Assembly (NCBI GenBank): GCA_002369495.1
Contig: DFFD01000142.1
Location: 1-19,320 of the forward strand
Direction: 5' to 3'
From: Lachnospiraceae bacterium UBA3785
Lineage (GTDB): Bacteria > Bacillota > Clostridia > Lachnospirales > Lachnospiraceae
DNA length: 19,320 nt
Shown here in pieces: positions 7,010-15,279 of this stretch. Under the pieces are notes generated by a model. It was not told the origin of the DNA. It made no database searches and worked only from the letters and a program-made list of their open reading frames with translations. The position numbers and the translations under genes are program-made. How positions within the stretch are numbered: the stretch's first letter is position 1; each line of letters opens with the position of its first letter.

Positions 7010-7393
7010 ATGAACATGAAATTCCTGCGAAAAGCGGACCTTATACTCATCATAGTGCTGGCGCTCATCCCCTGCGCGATGCTTTTTTACAATATAAAGA
7101 CGGCACGGGCGATGACCGGCGCATATCTGTCCGTCGTTGTCGACGGCTGGGAGACCGGCAGGTACGATCTTGACAAAGATCAGACGATCCGTATCGGCGA
7201 CACCAATATCTGCGAGGTGAAGGACGGGCGCGTCCGGATGATCCGGGCAGACTGCCCCGACCAGATCTGCGTGCACTCGAGCGATATCGGGGCGGAGGGC
7301 GGCATCATCGTATGTCTCCCGAACAGGGTGATCCTCGAGATCCGGGAGGCGGACGACACGATTGATACCGGCCTTGACGGCGTCGTAAGGTGA
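7010..7393 (+). CDS. NusG domain II-containing membrane-anchored protein
   Basis: This is a small protein of about 127 residues with one N-terminal membrane segment (ADLILIIVLALIPCAMLFY) and an extracytoplasmic NusG-domain-II (PF07009-like) domain. The diagnostic part is the DCPDQICV motif (cysteines spaced C-x4-C), followed by GGIIVCLPNRVILEI. This domain is a small beta fold found outside transcription factor NusG; its role is unknown and no transcription function should be assumed. The start is uncertain: GTG at 6986, ATG at 7010 or ATG at 7016 are in frame, and GGCGG at 7005-7009 suits 7016 better by spacing. It is 7 bp upstream of a Gx transporter family gene. This pair is frequently adjacent in Clostridia, sometimes near electron-transport or FMN-binding proteins, which supports both calls. 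Confidence 0.85.
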   Translation: MNMKFLRKADLILIIVLALIPCAMLFYNIKTARAMTGAYLSVVVDGWETGRYDLDKDQTIRIGDTNICEVKDGRVRMIRADCPDQICVHSSDIGAEGGIIVCLPNRVILEIREADDTIDTGLDGVVR

Positions 7394-7400
7394 AGGAGGC

Positions 7401-7940
7401 ATGATGAGTCAGAAAATACCTTCCTACAACGGCGGCGTCGGCTCCCGGACCGCGTATCTGGGGCTTTTTATGGCCCTTGCAATCATATTCGGCTACATCG
7501 AATCGCTGATTCCCGTGCCGGTGCCCGTGCCGGGCATGAAGCTCGGCCTCACCAACCTGGTGATCGCGGCGATCCTGTATCTCTACTCATGGCGGGAGGC
7601 GATCGTCATTTCCGCCCTGCGCGTGGTGGTGCTCGGCTTCCTGTTCGGAAACATGTTCAGCATCGTCTACGGGCTCTCAGGGGCAGTCTTAAGCCTCATC
7701 GTGATGGCGCTCCTTAAGAAAACTGGCCTGTTCTCCGTCGTCGGGGTGAGCTGCGGGGGCGGCGTCGCGCACAACACGGGCCAGGTGATCGCCGCGACAT
7801 TTCTCGTGACGGGCTTTCCCTGGCGCTGGTACCTGCCGATCCTCATGATCGCGGGGCTCATCGCGGGACTTCTCATCGGGATCGCGGACGCGATCATTCT
7901 TCCGCGGATCAGCCGCATCGGCGTCCTGCAGACTAAATAA
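7401..7940 (+). CDS. Gx transporter family membrane protein (HEPPP_synt_1 / PF07456-like)
   Basis: This 179-residue, strongly hydrophobic protein has about five or six membrane segments. It belongs to the family once labelled heptaprenyl diphosphate synthase component I and now called the Gx transporter family. Recognisable features are the early YLGLFMALAIIFGYIES helix, the PGMKLGLTNLV motif after a proline-rich loop (VPVPVPG), and an FGNMFSIVYGLSGA segment. The C-terminal SCGGGVAHNTGQVIAA segment is conserved. The fold resembles small substrate-binding transporter subunits, but the substrate is unknown. Two ATG codons, 7401 and 7404, are available; GGAGG at 7395-7399 is close to both and slightly favours the second. 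It lies between the NusG-II protein and ruvA and is probably cotranscribed with both. Confidence 0.85.
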   Translation: MMSQKIPSYNGGVGSRTAYLGLFMALAIIFGYIESLIPVPVPVPGMKLGLTNLVIAAILYLYSWREAIVISALRVVVLGFLFGNMFSIVYGLSGAVLSLIVMALLKKTGLFSVVGVSCGGGVAHNTGQVIAATFLVTGFPWRWYLPILMIAGLIAGLLIGIADAIILPRISRIGVLQTK

Positions 7941-7955
7941 ATCCGGAGAATTCAT

Positions 7956-8561
7956 ATGTACGCATATATAAAGGGAATACTCGCGGCGGTGCGCACCGAA
8001 TCGGTCGTCCTCGAGAACAACGGGATCGGCTACAATGTGCTTGTGCCGGCGCATTTTACAGAGGGGCTTGCGATCGGGGACGAGGTGACGGCCTACACGC
8101 ATTTTTCGGTGCGGGAGGACGCGATGCAGCTCTTCGGCTTCAGGTCGGAGGATGAGCTGGAGATCTTCCGCCTGCTTCTTTCGGTCAGCGGGATCGGTCC
8201 CAAGGGAGCCCTCGGCGTCCTCAACGGCCTCACGGCGGACGAGCTGCGCTTCGCGGTGCTCTCGGACGACGCGGCTTCCATCGCGAAGGCGCCCGGGATC
8301 GGCAAAAAGACCGCGCAGAAGATCATTCTGGAACTGAAGGACAAGCTGGATCTTGAGGAGGCCTTCGAGAAGAAAGCCGCCGGCGCGGCGGAAGTGCCTC
8401 TTTCCGGCAAGGATTCGCCTGAGTCCGAAGCGGTTCTGGCTCTCACGGCGCTCGGCTACGCGAGCCGCGACGCCCTGAAGGCGGTGAAGAAGGCCGCGGC
8501 AGCCGGCACACCGGCGAATGACGTGGAAGCCCTGCTCAAGGCGGCTTTACGAGAACTCTGA
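7956..8561 (+). CDS. ruvA: Holliday junction branch migration protein RuvA
   Basis: RuvA binds four-way DNA junctions as a tetramer and loads the RuvB motor. The 201-residue length is typical. The N-terminal OB domain begins MYAYIKGIL and includes NNGIGYNV and the AYTHFSVREDAMQLFGF segment. Two helix-hairpin-helix motifs follow, SVSGIGPKGALGVLNGL at about 72-88 and APGIGKKTAQKIILELK at about 111-127. After an acidic, flexible linker, the C-terminal RuvB-binding domain is seen at about 148-201 (ESEAVLALTALGYASRDALKAV). The start at 7956 has CCGGAG upstream. It is followed 16 bp later by ruvB, the usual arrangement. Confidence 0.97.
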   Translation: MYAYIKGILAAVRTESVVLENNGIGYNVLVPAHFTEGLAIGDEVTAYTHFSVREDAMQLFGFRSEDELEIFRLLLSVSGIGPKGALGVLNGLTADELRFAVLSDDAASIAKAPGIGKKTAQKIILELKDKLDLEEAFEKKAAGAAEVPLSGKDSPESEAVLALTALGYASRDALKAVKKAAAAGTPANDVEALLKAALREL

Positions 8562-8577
8562 AGAAAGGTGAGTACAG

Positions 8578-9585
8578 ATGCCTGTCAAACGGAAACTCAC
8601 GACCGAGGCCATGCCGGAAGATGTGAAGATGGAGAAGACCCTCCGTCCTCAGCTCCTCAAGGATTATATCGGCCAGGAAAAATTAAAATCCAACCTCAAA
8701 GTCTATATCGACGCGGCCAAAATGCGCGGCGACTCCCTCGACCACGTCCTGTTCTACGGGCCTCCGGGCCTCGGCAAGACGACGCTGGCCGGGATCATCG
8801 CGAACGAGATGGGGACGCACCTCAAAGTCACTTCCGGACCGGCGATTGAGAAACCCGGCGAGATGGCGGCCATCCTGAACAACCTGCAGCCCGGGGATAT
8901 TCTGTTTGTGGATGAGATCCACCGCCTGAACCGGCAGGTCGAGGAGGTCCTCTATCCGGCGATGGAGGATTTTGCGATCGATATCGTGATCGGAAAAGGG
9001 GCGACAGCCCGGTCGATCCGGCTGGATCTGCCGCATTTCACGCTGGTCGGCGCGACGACGAGGCCGGGCATGCTGACGGCACCCTTAAGGGACCGCTTCG
9101 GCGTGATCGACCATCTGGAATACTACAGCACCGAGGAACTCATGGAGATTGTCCTCCGGTCCGCGAGGCTGCTTGACGTTGCGATCGATCTTGACGGCGC
9201 GAGACAGCTCGCCAGGCGCTCGCGCGGGACGCCGAGGCTGGCGAACCGTCTGCTCAAGAGAGTGCGCGATTTTGCGCTGGTCCGCTACGACGGGGCTGTC
9301 ACGGAGGAGGTGGCCAACGACGCGCTGGATCTGCTCGACGTGGACCAGTACGGGCTTGAGATGCTGGACCGCCGGATCCTCACAACAATGCTGGAGCGCT
9401 TCGGCGGCGGTCCGGTCGGCCTTGAGACGCTCGCGGCGACGATCGGGGAGGATCCCGGCACGATCGAGGACGTCTATGAGCCGTATCTCCTCAAGATCGG
9501 CTTTCTTACAAGGACGCCGCGGGGCCGCATTGTGACGCGGGAAGCCTGCGCGCATCTGGGTTATCCGGTACCCGAGGGACTTTGA
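8578..9585 (+). CDS. ruvB: Holliday junction branch migration DNA helicase RuvB
   Basis: This AAA+ hexameric motor drives branch migration of Holliday junctions with RuvA. The 335-residue length is normal. The N-terminal [15 protein letters not shown] segment is characteristic. Walker A is GPPGLGKTT (61-69), Walker B is [10 protein letters not shown] (108-117), and the sensor region contains [22 protein letters not shown] (154-175), with the arginines expected to act on the neighbouring subunit. The middle domain includes [19 protein letters not shown]. The C-terminal winged-helix DNA-binding domain includes [17 protein letters not shown]. The ribosome site is AAAGGTGAG just before the ATG. 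After it there is an 82-bp gap with a promoter for zapA; I see no terminator for ruvB itself. Confidence 0.98.
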   Translation: MPVKRKLTTEAMPEDVKMEKTLRPQLLKDYIGQEKLKSNLKVYIDAAKMRGDSLDHVLFYGPPGLGKTTLAGIIANEMGTHLKVTSGPAIEKPGEMAAILNNLQPGDILFVDEIHRLNRQVEEVLYPAMEDFAIDIVIGKGATARSIRLDLPHFTLVGATTRPGMLTAPLRDRFGVIDHLEYYSTEELMEIVLRSARLLDVAIDLDGARQLARRSRGTPRLANRLLKRVRDFALVRYDGAVTEEVANDALDLLDVDQYGLEMLDRRILTTMLERFGGGPVGLETLAATIGEDPGTIEDVYEPYLLKIGFLTRTPRGRIVTREACAHLGYPVPEGL

Positions 9586-9603
9586 CGGGATCGTTCCTGC
9601 CGC

Positions 9604-9632
9604 TTGATTTTTCGGCATTTTTCATATATGAT
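9604..9632 (+). promoter_or_regulatory. Sigma-A type promoter for zapA
   Basis: TTGATT at 9604-9609 and TATGAT at 9627-9632 are separated by 17 bp. The predicted transcription start, near 9639, is about 30 bases before the zapA ATG and leaves room for the GAGGGAGG ribosome site at 9655-9662. Confidence 0.6.
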
Positions 9633-9667
9633 GGAACAGGTATATTATTCATGAGAGGGAGGCGGCC

Positions 9668-10045
9668 ATGTCTGCAAAAAATACGGTTACCGTCGTGATC
9701 GGGGGCAAAATCATCCGCTTGAGCGGCTATGAGAGCGAAGATTATCTCCAGAAAGTGTCCCAGTACATCAACAACAAACTGAAAGAGCTGGCGGAGATCC
9801 GCGGCTACAGCCACATGACGCAGGAGATGCGGTCCGGCCTGCTGTCCCTTAACATAGCGGACGATTATTTCAAGGCCAAGAACCAGGCGGATCTCTTCGA
9901 CGAGGAGCTGCGCCGCAAGGAACAGGAGATCTACGAACTCAGGCAGGCGCTTGCGGATCTGGAGGCGAAAAATGACGCCCAGAAAACCCGCAGAGACGCC
10001 GAGACGCGGACGAATACGCAGGGGAACCAGAGAAACCGCCGCTGA
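9668..10045 (+). CDS. zapA: Cell division protein ZapA
   Basis: ZapA is a small cytosolic protein that bundles FtsZ filaments at midcell. The 125-residue product starts with NTVTVVIGGKIIRLSGYESEDYL, the N-terminal beta-rich globular domain in which ZapA relatives carry I-x-G-x2-Y/I-x-L and a following YLxxVA-type helix (here YLQKVSQYINNKL). A long helix or coiled coil spans about residues 55-110 (AKNQADLFDEELRRKEQEIYELRQAL), as expected for its dimerisation region. The tail is charged and low-complexity (TRTNTQGNQRNRR). A GAGGGAGG ribosome site precedes the ATG. It has its own promoter and is followed by a U32 family gene, a neighbourhood often seen for zapA in Firmicutes. Confidence 0.9.
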   Translation: MSAKNTVTVVIGGKIIRLSGYESEDYLQKVSQYINNKLKELAEIRGYSHMTQEMRSGLLSLNIADDYFKAKNQADLFDEELRRKEQEIYELRQALADLEAKNDAQKTRRDAETRTNTQGNQRNRR

Positions 10046-10071
10046 GATCTGTCCGTAAACAATAAAGAACC

Positions 10072-10104
10072 GGGGGCGAGGAGAGATGCCGCGCCTCTTT
10101 TTTT
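10072..10104 (+). terminator. Possible Rho-independent terminator after zapA
   Basis: GGGGCG at 10073-10078 can pair with CGCCTC at 10092-10097 (one G-T wobble, 13-base loop), and seven T follow at 10098-10104. The stem is short and the loop large, so termination may be partial and allow read-through into the U32 gene, which starts 17 bases later. Confidence 0.55.
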
Positions 10105-10121
10105 CATGATACGAGGAGACT

Positions 10122-12320
10122 ATGAAGACTGAACTTCTGGCGCCTGCGGGCTCTGTGGAAGGGCTCAAGGCGGTCATTGCCGCGGGAGCGGATGCGGTCT
10201 ATATCGGGGGGACCCGCTTCGGGGCGAGAGCCTACGCGGACAATCCCGGCGAGGACGCGCTTCTTGACGCGATCGATTACGCGCACCTTCGCGGCGTGAA
10301 GGTCTACATGACCGTCAACACGCTGCTTAAGGAAAATGAAATAAAGGAGCTGCCCGCCTACCTCGCCCCCTATGTGGAGCAGGGACTCGACGCCGTGCTT
10401 GTCCAGGACATGGGAGTCCTGCGGGTTTTGAGAAGGACATTTCCGTCGCTGCCGCTGCACGCCAGCACGCAGATGGCGGTCACGGGGCCTGCAGGGGCTT
10501 CCTTCTTGAAGGATCAGGGCATTGTGCGCGTCGTGCCGGCCCGTGAGCTCTCCCTCCGGGAACTTAAAACCATACATGACGAGAGCGGCCTTGAGGTGGA
10601 GGCATTTGTGCACGGAGCGCTCTGTTTCTGCTATTCGGGCATGTGCCTTTTTTCAAGCATGCTCGGAGGCCGAAGCGGAAACCGCGGCCGCTGCGCGCAG
10701 CCCTGCCGTCTGCCTTACCGGCTTTTGAGCGGTGACAGACAGGCCTCGGGAGAACTTCTGAGTCTCAGGGACCTCAATACAATAGAGATCCTGCCGGATC
10801 TCATCGAGGCCGGCGTCTCATCGCTCAAGATCGAAGGGCGCATGAAACAGCCCGAGTATGCGGCAGGCGTCGTTTCCGTTTACCGGAAATATCTCGATCT
10901 TGCCCTCACGGATCCGAAAGGTTACCGCGTTGATCCGGCCGATGCGGAGATCCTGCGCACACTCTTCTCCAGGACCGGTTTCACGGACGGGTATCTGGAG
11001 CCGAAGCGCGGGAAAAATATGATGACTGAAGGCTCCCGCGAACTCACCAGAAAAGAGGAGGCGAAGAGAAACGGCCTCTATGAGAAGATCCGCGCCGCCT
11101 ATATGGCGACGGAGGATGCGGTCCCGCTCACAGGCGAGGCGGAAGTGTATCCCGGCAAGGCGGCAAGGCTCGTCCTCAGCGCGGCCGGTAAGGAAATGAC
11201 GGTCGAACTCACGGGCGATGAGGTCATGAAGGCCGAAAAGGCCGGCCTGACTGCCGGCCGGATCCGGGAGCAGCTCGCAAAGACCGGCGGGAGCGGGTTT
11301 TATTTTAAGGAATTAGTCGTAAAGACGGACGGGCAGGCGTTCGTGCCCATGGGGACTCTGAACGCGATGAGAAGGCAAGCGCTTTCGAAGATCCGGGAAG
11401 CGATGCTGGCGCCTTACCGGCGCGAGGCGAACGCGGATCCCGGTACAGAGCCGGCTGAGAAGGTCCCGGAAAGATCGCCTGAGGACCGTCCCTGGCGCAT
11501 CGCCGCGCTCGTCTCCGAAAAAGACCAGCTCAAGGAGGCCCTTTTAAGTCCGGATACGGACACGGTGATCGCCGAGAGCTCGCTGCTTTACAGCGAAGGC
11601 TCCGCGAAGGCGGTGCGGGAAGCGGCGGCCTTCATCGACCGCTGCCGGGAAGCCGGCAAGCGCGCGGAGATCGCGCTTCCTTACGTTGTGCGGGAAAGAG
11701 AGGGAAAGGCGCTCTTTGAAGCCGCCGGGCAGCTCGCGGAGAAGGGCCTTTCGGCATTTCTTGTCAGGAATCTCGAGAGCCTTGCAAAACTCTGTCAGGC
11801 AGGATTCGCCTCTCTCGTGCGGCCGGACGCGTATCTCTACACGATGAACAGCGAGGCGATCGCCTTTTTCCGGGAGCTCGGCGTGACCGGCAATACAGTC
11901 CCCTGGGAGCTCAACCGCGGGGAGATCCTGCACCGGGACAACGCCGGGAGCCGTATCTTCGTGTACGGGCGGACGCCTCTCATGGTGACGGCCCAGTGCC
12001 TTCGGAAAAATGCCTCCGGCTGCACGAAGAAACCCGGGTATGTGATGCTGACGGACCGGAAGGGGGTTCATTTTCCGGTAAAATGCGACTGTTCCTTCCG
12101 CACCAACATCATCTGTAACAGCGAGCGTCTGATGCTCTTTGGCGAGGCGGATACCCTTAAGCGTGCAGGCCTGCGCGAGGCGGTCCTTCTGTTCACGGAC
12201 GAGGACGCCGGCGGGACGAAGGCGGCCCTTGCCCTGGCGGGCGATATCCTTAAGAGAGGGATGACGCCTGAGATCAGGGGAAAGTATACGAAAGGACATT
12301 TTAATCGAGGAGTCGAATGA
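10122..12320 (+). CDS. Peptidase U32 family protein with C-terminal DUF3656-type region (RlhA/TrhP-like)
   Basis: This 732-residue protein begins with the U32 signature ELLAPAGSVEGLKAVIAAGADAVYIGG (4-30). The diagnostic segment VEAFVHGALCFCYSGMCLFS at about 159-178 is followed by NRGRCAQPCRLPYRL; Cys168, Cys175, Cys191 and Cys195 match the Fe-S cluster cysteines of this family. SLKIEGRMKQPEYA is another family motif. Despite the peptidase name, characterised relatives are prephenate-dependent RNA hydroxylases: E. coli RlhA acts on 23S rRNA, and TrhP on tRNA wobble uridine. The long C-terminal extension resembles RlhA-type proteins, so an RNA-hydroxylating role is the best inference; the target cannot be told from sequence alone. 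GAGGAG at 10113-10118 sets the start. Its stop overlaps the next start as ATGA. Confidence 0.9.
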   Translation: MKTELLAPAGSVEGLKAVIAAGADAVYIGGTRFGARAYADNPGEDALLDAIDYAHLRGVKVYMTVNTLLKENEIKELPAYLAPYVEQGLDAVLVQDMGVLRVLRRTFPSLPLHASTQMAVTGPAGASFLKDQGIVRVVPARELSLRELKTIHDESGLEVEAFVHGALCFCYSGMCLFSSMLGGRSGNRGRCAQPCRLPYRLLSGDRQASGELLSLRDLNTIEILPDLIEAGVSSLKIEGRMKQPEYAAGVVSVYRKYLDLALTDPKGYRVDPADAEILRTLFSRTGFTDGYLEPKRGKNMMTEGSRELTRKEEAKRNGLYEKIRAAYMATEDAVPLTGEAEVYPGKAARLVLSAAGKEMTVELTGDEVMKAEKAGLTAGRIREQLAKTGGSGFYFKELVVKTDGQAFVPMGTLNAMRRQALSKIREAMLAPYRREANADPGTEPAEKVPERSPEDRPWRIAALVSEKDQLKEALLSPDTDTVIAESSLLYSEGSAKAVREAAAFIDRCREAGKRAEIALPYVVREREGKALFEAAGQLAEKGLSAFLVRNLESLAKLCQAGFASLVRPDAYLYTMNSEAIAFFRELGVTGNTVPWELNRGEILHRDNAGSRIFVYGRTPLMVTAQCLRKNASGCTKKPGYVMLTDRKGVHFPVKCDCSFRTNIICNSERLMLFGEADTLKRAGLREAVLLFTDEDAGGTKAALALAGDILKRGMTPEIRGKYTKGHFNRGVE

Positions 12321-13702
12321 ACGTTATCACACAGCTTTCCAGATATTTTTTCATTATCCTCATGCTGTTTTTCACGGTGGAGGATTACCTGTATTTCGGG
12401 AAGGGCTCGGATGAGGCGAGAGACCGGCTGATCAGCCGCCAGATCATCATCACGCACGTCTTTGTCATCAGCGGTTTTCTCCTGCTGTTCCTGCACCAGC
12501 GGGATATGCGGCTGCTGATCCTGGCGGCGGGGATCATCGTCTATTTCATCCTGACGATCGGCCTCTATCAGGCGCTCTACCCGAGCGCTTCGATGCTGCT
12601 CGCGAACAACATGCTGATGATGCTGGGCGTGGGCTTCATCATGATCGCGCGTCTCGATATCGATAAGGCAATCATGCAGGCGCTGATTGCGGCGGGATCG
12701 ACGGTCATTGCGTTCCTGGTCCCGGTGATCATCCGGAAAATGAAATTCCTGCGCAGACTCACCTGGTTCTATGCCGTCGTCGGCCTGGCGGCGCTCGGGG
12801 CGGTCCTTGTGCTCGCGACGGTCAGCGGCGGAGCGAAGCTTTCCGTCGAAATCGGGGGATTTACACTGCAGCTCTCTGAACTTGTGAAAATCACGCTCGT
12901 CTTTTTCCTGGCGGCAAAGCTGGCTGACGACAAAAGCTTTCACTCGGCAGCCGTCGCGACCGTGGTCGCAGCCATGCACGTCGGTATCCTGGTCCTGTCG
13001 AGGGATCTCGGTACAGCCGTTGTCTTTTTCGCTGCCTATATCGTGGTCGTGTTCGTCGCGACCGGCAAGCTCAGGTATCCGCTGGTCGGGCTTGCAGGAG
13101 GCAGCGCTGCCGCGGTGCTCGCCTACTATCTGTTTGGGCATGTCAGGGCCCGTGTGACAGCCTGGCAGGACCCGTTCGCGGTCTATGAGACCTCCGGTTA
13201 CCAGATTGTACAGGGGCTTTTCGGCATCGGAGCCGGCGGCTGGCTCGGCACCGGCCTCGGCGAAGGCAGCCCCGGAATGATCCCGGTTGCGATCAAGGAT
13301 GCGATCTTTGCGGCGATCTGCGAGGAGTTCGGGAGCATATTTGCGATCTGCCTGCTGCTCGTTTGCATGAGCATGTTCCTGCTGATCGTTTCGATCTCCA
13401 TGCGGATCCGCAATGTCTTCTACAAGCTGATCGCGATCGGACTCGGCGCGGAGTACGCGATCCAGGTCTTTCTCACGGTCGGAGGCGTGACGAAATTCAT
13501 ACCGCTGACAGGTATCACGCTGCCGCTCATCAGCTACGGCGGTTCTTCGGTCATGAGCACGATCATCCTGATCGCGATCGTCGAGGGGCTCTACATCCTG
13601 CGGCACGACGAGGATGAGGAGGAACAGGAAATGATCCGCCACAATGCGCGCGAGCGCGTCAGGGCGGAGGAAGGAGAGTTCCATGGCGAAACGAAGATAT
13701 GA
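12317..13702 (+). CDS. FtsW/RodA/SpoVE-family peptidoglycan glycosyltransferase (RodA-type with extra N-terminal helices)
   Basis: This 461-residue SEDS-family membrane protein polymerises lipid II into glycan strands together with a class B PBP. Family motifs are SRDLGTAVVFFAAYIVVVFV (RDLGTA at 229-234), GWLGTGLGEGS (308-318), EEFGSIFAI (336-344) and PLISYGGSS (403-411). The first 90 residues add two or three membrane helices before the segment MLMMLGVGFIMIARLD. That resembles the RodA partners of PbpA-type proteins in Actinobacteria more than canonical FtsW. The C-terminal tail is highly charged (acidic, then arginine-rich). GAGGAG at 12307-12312 lies inside the U32 gene; the ATG overlaps that gene's stop by 4 nt, and this gene overlaps the next by 20 nt. 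The partner PBP downstream suggests a dedicated pair, for elongation, septation or sporulation; which of these is not resolved. Confidence 0.92.
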   Translation: MNVITQLSRYFFIILMLFFTVEDYLYFGKGSDEARDRLISRQIIITHVFVISGFLLLFLHQRDMRLLILAAGIIVYFILTIGLYQALYPSASMLLANNMLMMLGVGFIMIARLDIDKAIMQALIAAGSTVIAFLVPVIIRKMKFLRRLTWFYAVVGLAALGAVLVLATVSGGAKLSVEIGGFTLQLSELVKITLVFFLAAKLADDKSFHSAAVATVVAAMHVGILVLSRDLGTAVVFFAAYIVVVFVATGKLRYPLVGLAGGSAAAVLAYYLFGHVRARVTAWQDPFAVYETSGYQIVQGLFGIGAGGWLGTGLGEGSPGMIPVAIKDAIFAAICEEFGSIFAICLLLVCMSMFLLIVSISMRIRNVFYKLIAIGLGAEYAIQVFLTVGGVTKFIPLTGITLPLISYGGSSVMSTIILIAIVEGLYILRHDEDEEEQEMIRHNARERVRAEEGEFHGETKI

Positions 13703-15263
13703 ACCGGTGCCGCCGCCCGGAAGGATCGAGCGGGAAGAGCGGGAGCGCGCCGAGGAGATGAAACGGCGCGAGGACGCCATGACTGTCCTGAAGCGCAGAA
13801 GAGAGGAGTACAGGAAGGCAAAGAAGGATGAGGAAATGCTGCTCAAGGCGGCTGCCCGGAAGACAAACAGGCCGTATCTGTTCATTTCCGCGGCCTTCCT
13901 CCTGCTGTTCATCAGCCTGATTGGCTACCTGGCCTATTTTAATATATCTTTACGTGACAGGATCCTGGCAAACCCTTATAATAAAAGGCAGGATACGCTG
14001 AATGAGTACGTGATCAGGGGTGATATCCTCTCGAGAGACGGTGCGATCCTCGCGCATACGGACGTCCGTGAGGACGGCAGCGAGAACCGTGTCTACCCGT
14101 ACGGGAGCATGTTTGCCCACGTGGTCGGCTATTCCGTGCTCGGGCGGAGCGGACTGGAATCCCAGCTCAACTACGATCTGCTGTCCTCCCACAACGCGGT
14201 GGTCGACCGGATCATGAACGAGTTTGAGAATAAACGGAATCCCGGAGATACGGCCGTGACAACACTCGATGCGGACGTCCAGGCCGCCGCCGGCGCCGCG
14301 CTCGGTTCCCGGCAGGGAGCCATCGTTGCGATGAGCCCTTCCTCGGGCGATATCTACGCGATGCTCAGCAAACCGGATTTTGATCCGAATTCCATCGAGG
14401 CCGACTGGGAGGCGATCGTCGGCAATGAGAGCAACAGCCAGCTCCTGAACCGGGCGCTGCAGGGCCTCTATCCGCCGGGATCGACCTTCAAGATCGTGAC
14501 GGCGCTCAGCTTTATGCGGGCGAATCCGGATTTTGAGAATTTCATTTTCAACTGCGAGGGGTCGCTCACGAGCGGAGACGCGACGATCCACTGTTCGGGC
14601 GGAAATATCCACGGGGAAGAGTCGTTTGAATCGGCCTTCGCCAACAGCTGCAACTGCGCGTTCGCGTCCATAGGCCTCTCGCTCGGCGCGGACAGTCTGA
14701 AAAGTGCCGCGGAGGACCTTCTTTTCAACAAGGATCTCCCGATCAGCCTGACCAACCGCTCAGGAAAGTTTTCGCTTGCCGCCGACGCGCCGGACGGGCT
14801 TGTCATGCGGACCGCCTTCGGTCAGGGAGACACGCTGACGACGCCGTTTCACATGGCGCTCATCGCCTCGGCGGTCGCGAACGACGGCATTCTCATGCAG
14901 CCCAGGCTTCTTCTCAGCCTTCGGAGCGAGGACGGCACCTGGGAGAGAACGGAAGGCGTCAGGGAGTACGGCGAGATCATCCGGAAGGAGGAGGCCGGCG
15001 AGCTGGCCCGCCTCATGAGAGGCGTCGTGACAGGCGGCTCGGGCATCGCGCTCTCAGACCTTCCCTATGAGGTCTGCGGCAAGACCGGGTCGGCTGAATA
15101 CGTGCGTCCGGACGGTTCGACGGGCACGCACGCATGGTTTGTGGGTTTTTCAAAGGAGCTGGACATCGCATTTGCGGTGCTGGTGGAGGACGGCGGATCG
15201 GGCAGCGAGGCTGCGGTGCCGATTGCGCGGACAATTTTGGAAACATTTGCACAAAAAAGGTAG
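13683..15263 (+). CDS. Class B penicillin-binding protein (D,D-transpeptidase, FtsI/PbpA type)
   Basis: This 526-residue transpeptidase cross-links peptidoglycan on the outer face of the membrane. The start at 13683 is chosen because AAGGAG at 13671-13676 precedes it; an upstream in-frame ATG-type start at 13644 lacks this. Residues 1-65 are a cytoplasmic, very charged, probably coiled-coil region, followed by one membrane anchor at about 66-87 (YLFISAAFLLLFISLIGYLA). A dimerisation-type segment with RGDILSRDGAILA (112-124) leads to the catalytic domain. The three active-site motifs are present: STFK (Ser267, Lys270), SCN (322-324) and KTGSAEY (467-473). The domain is compact, without PASTA repeats, like PbpA. 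It overlaps the upstream RodA-type gene by 20 nt, and the two proteins should work as a glycosyltransferase-transpeptidase pair. Confidence 0.93.
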   Translation: MAKRRYEPVPPPGRIEREERERAEEMKRREDAMTVLKRRREEYRKAKKDEEMLLKAAARKTNRPYLFISAAFLLLFISLIGYLAYFNISLRDRILANPYNKRQDTLNEYVIRGDILSRDGAILAHTDVREDGSENRVYPYGSMFAHVVGYSVLGRSGLESQLNYDLLSSHNAVVDRIMNEFENKRNPGDTAVTTLDADVQAAAGAALGSRQGAIVAMSPSSGDIYAMLSKPDFDPNSIEADWEAIVGNESNSQLLNRALQGLYPPGSTFKIVTALSFMRANPDFENFIFNCEGSLTSGDATIHCSGGNIHGEESFESAFANSCNCAFASIGLSLGADSLKSAAEDLLFNKDLPISLTNRSGKFSLAADAPDGLVMRTAFGQGDTLTTPFHMALIASAVANDGILMQPRLLLSLRSEDGTWERTEGVREYGEIIRKEEAGELARLMRGVVTGGSGIALSDLPYEVCGKTGSAEYVRPDGSTGTHAWFVGFSKELDIAFAVLVEDGGSGSEAAVPIARTILETFAQKR

Positions 15264-15279
15264 ATAAAGGAATAAAAAA

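Noticed and set aside
11238..11262. GCCGGC inverted repeat inside the U32 gene
   Set aside because: It is within a well-supported coding region, short, without a T-run, and expected by chance in GC-rich DNA.
12068..13912. 614-codon open frame on the minus strand opposite the SEDS and PBP genes
   Set aside because: Its product is rich in Asp, Arg, His and Gln without any domain, as expected from the antisense of GC-rich coding DNA. The plus-strand genes have clear families and ribosome sites.
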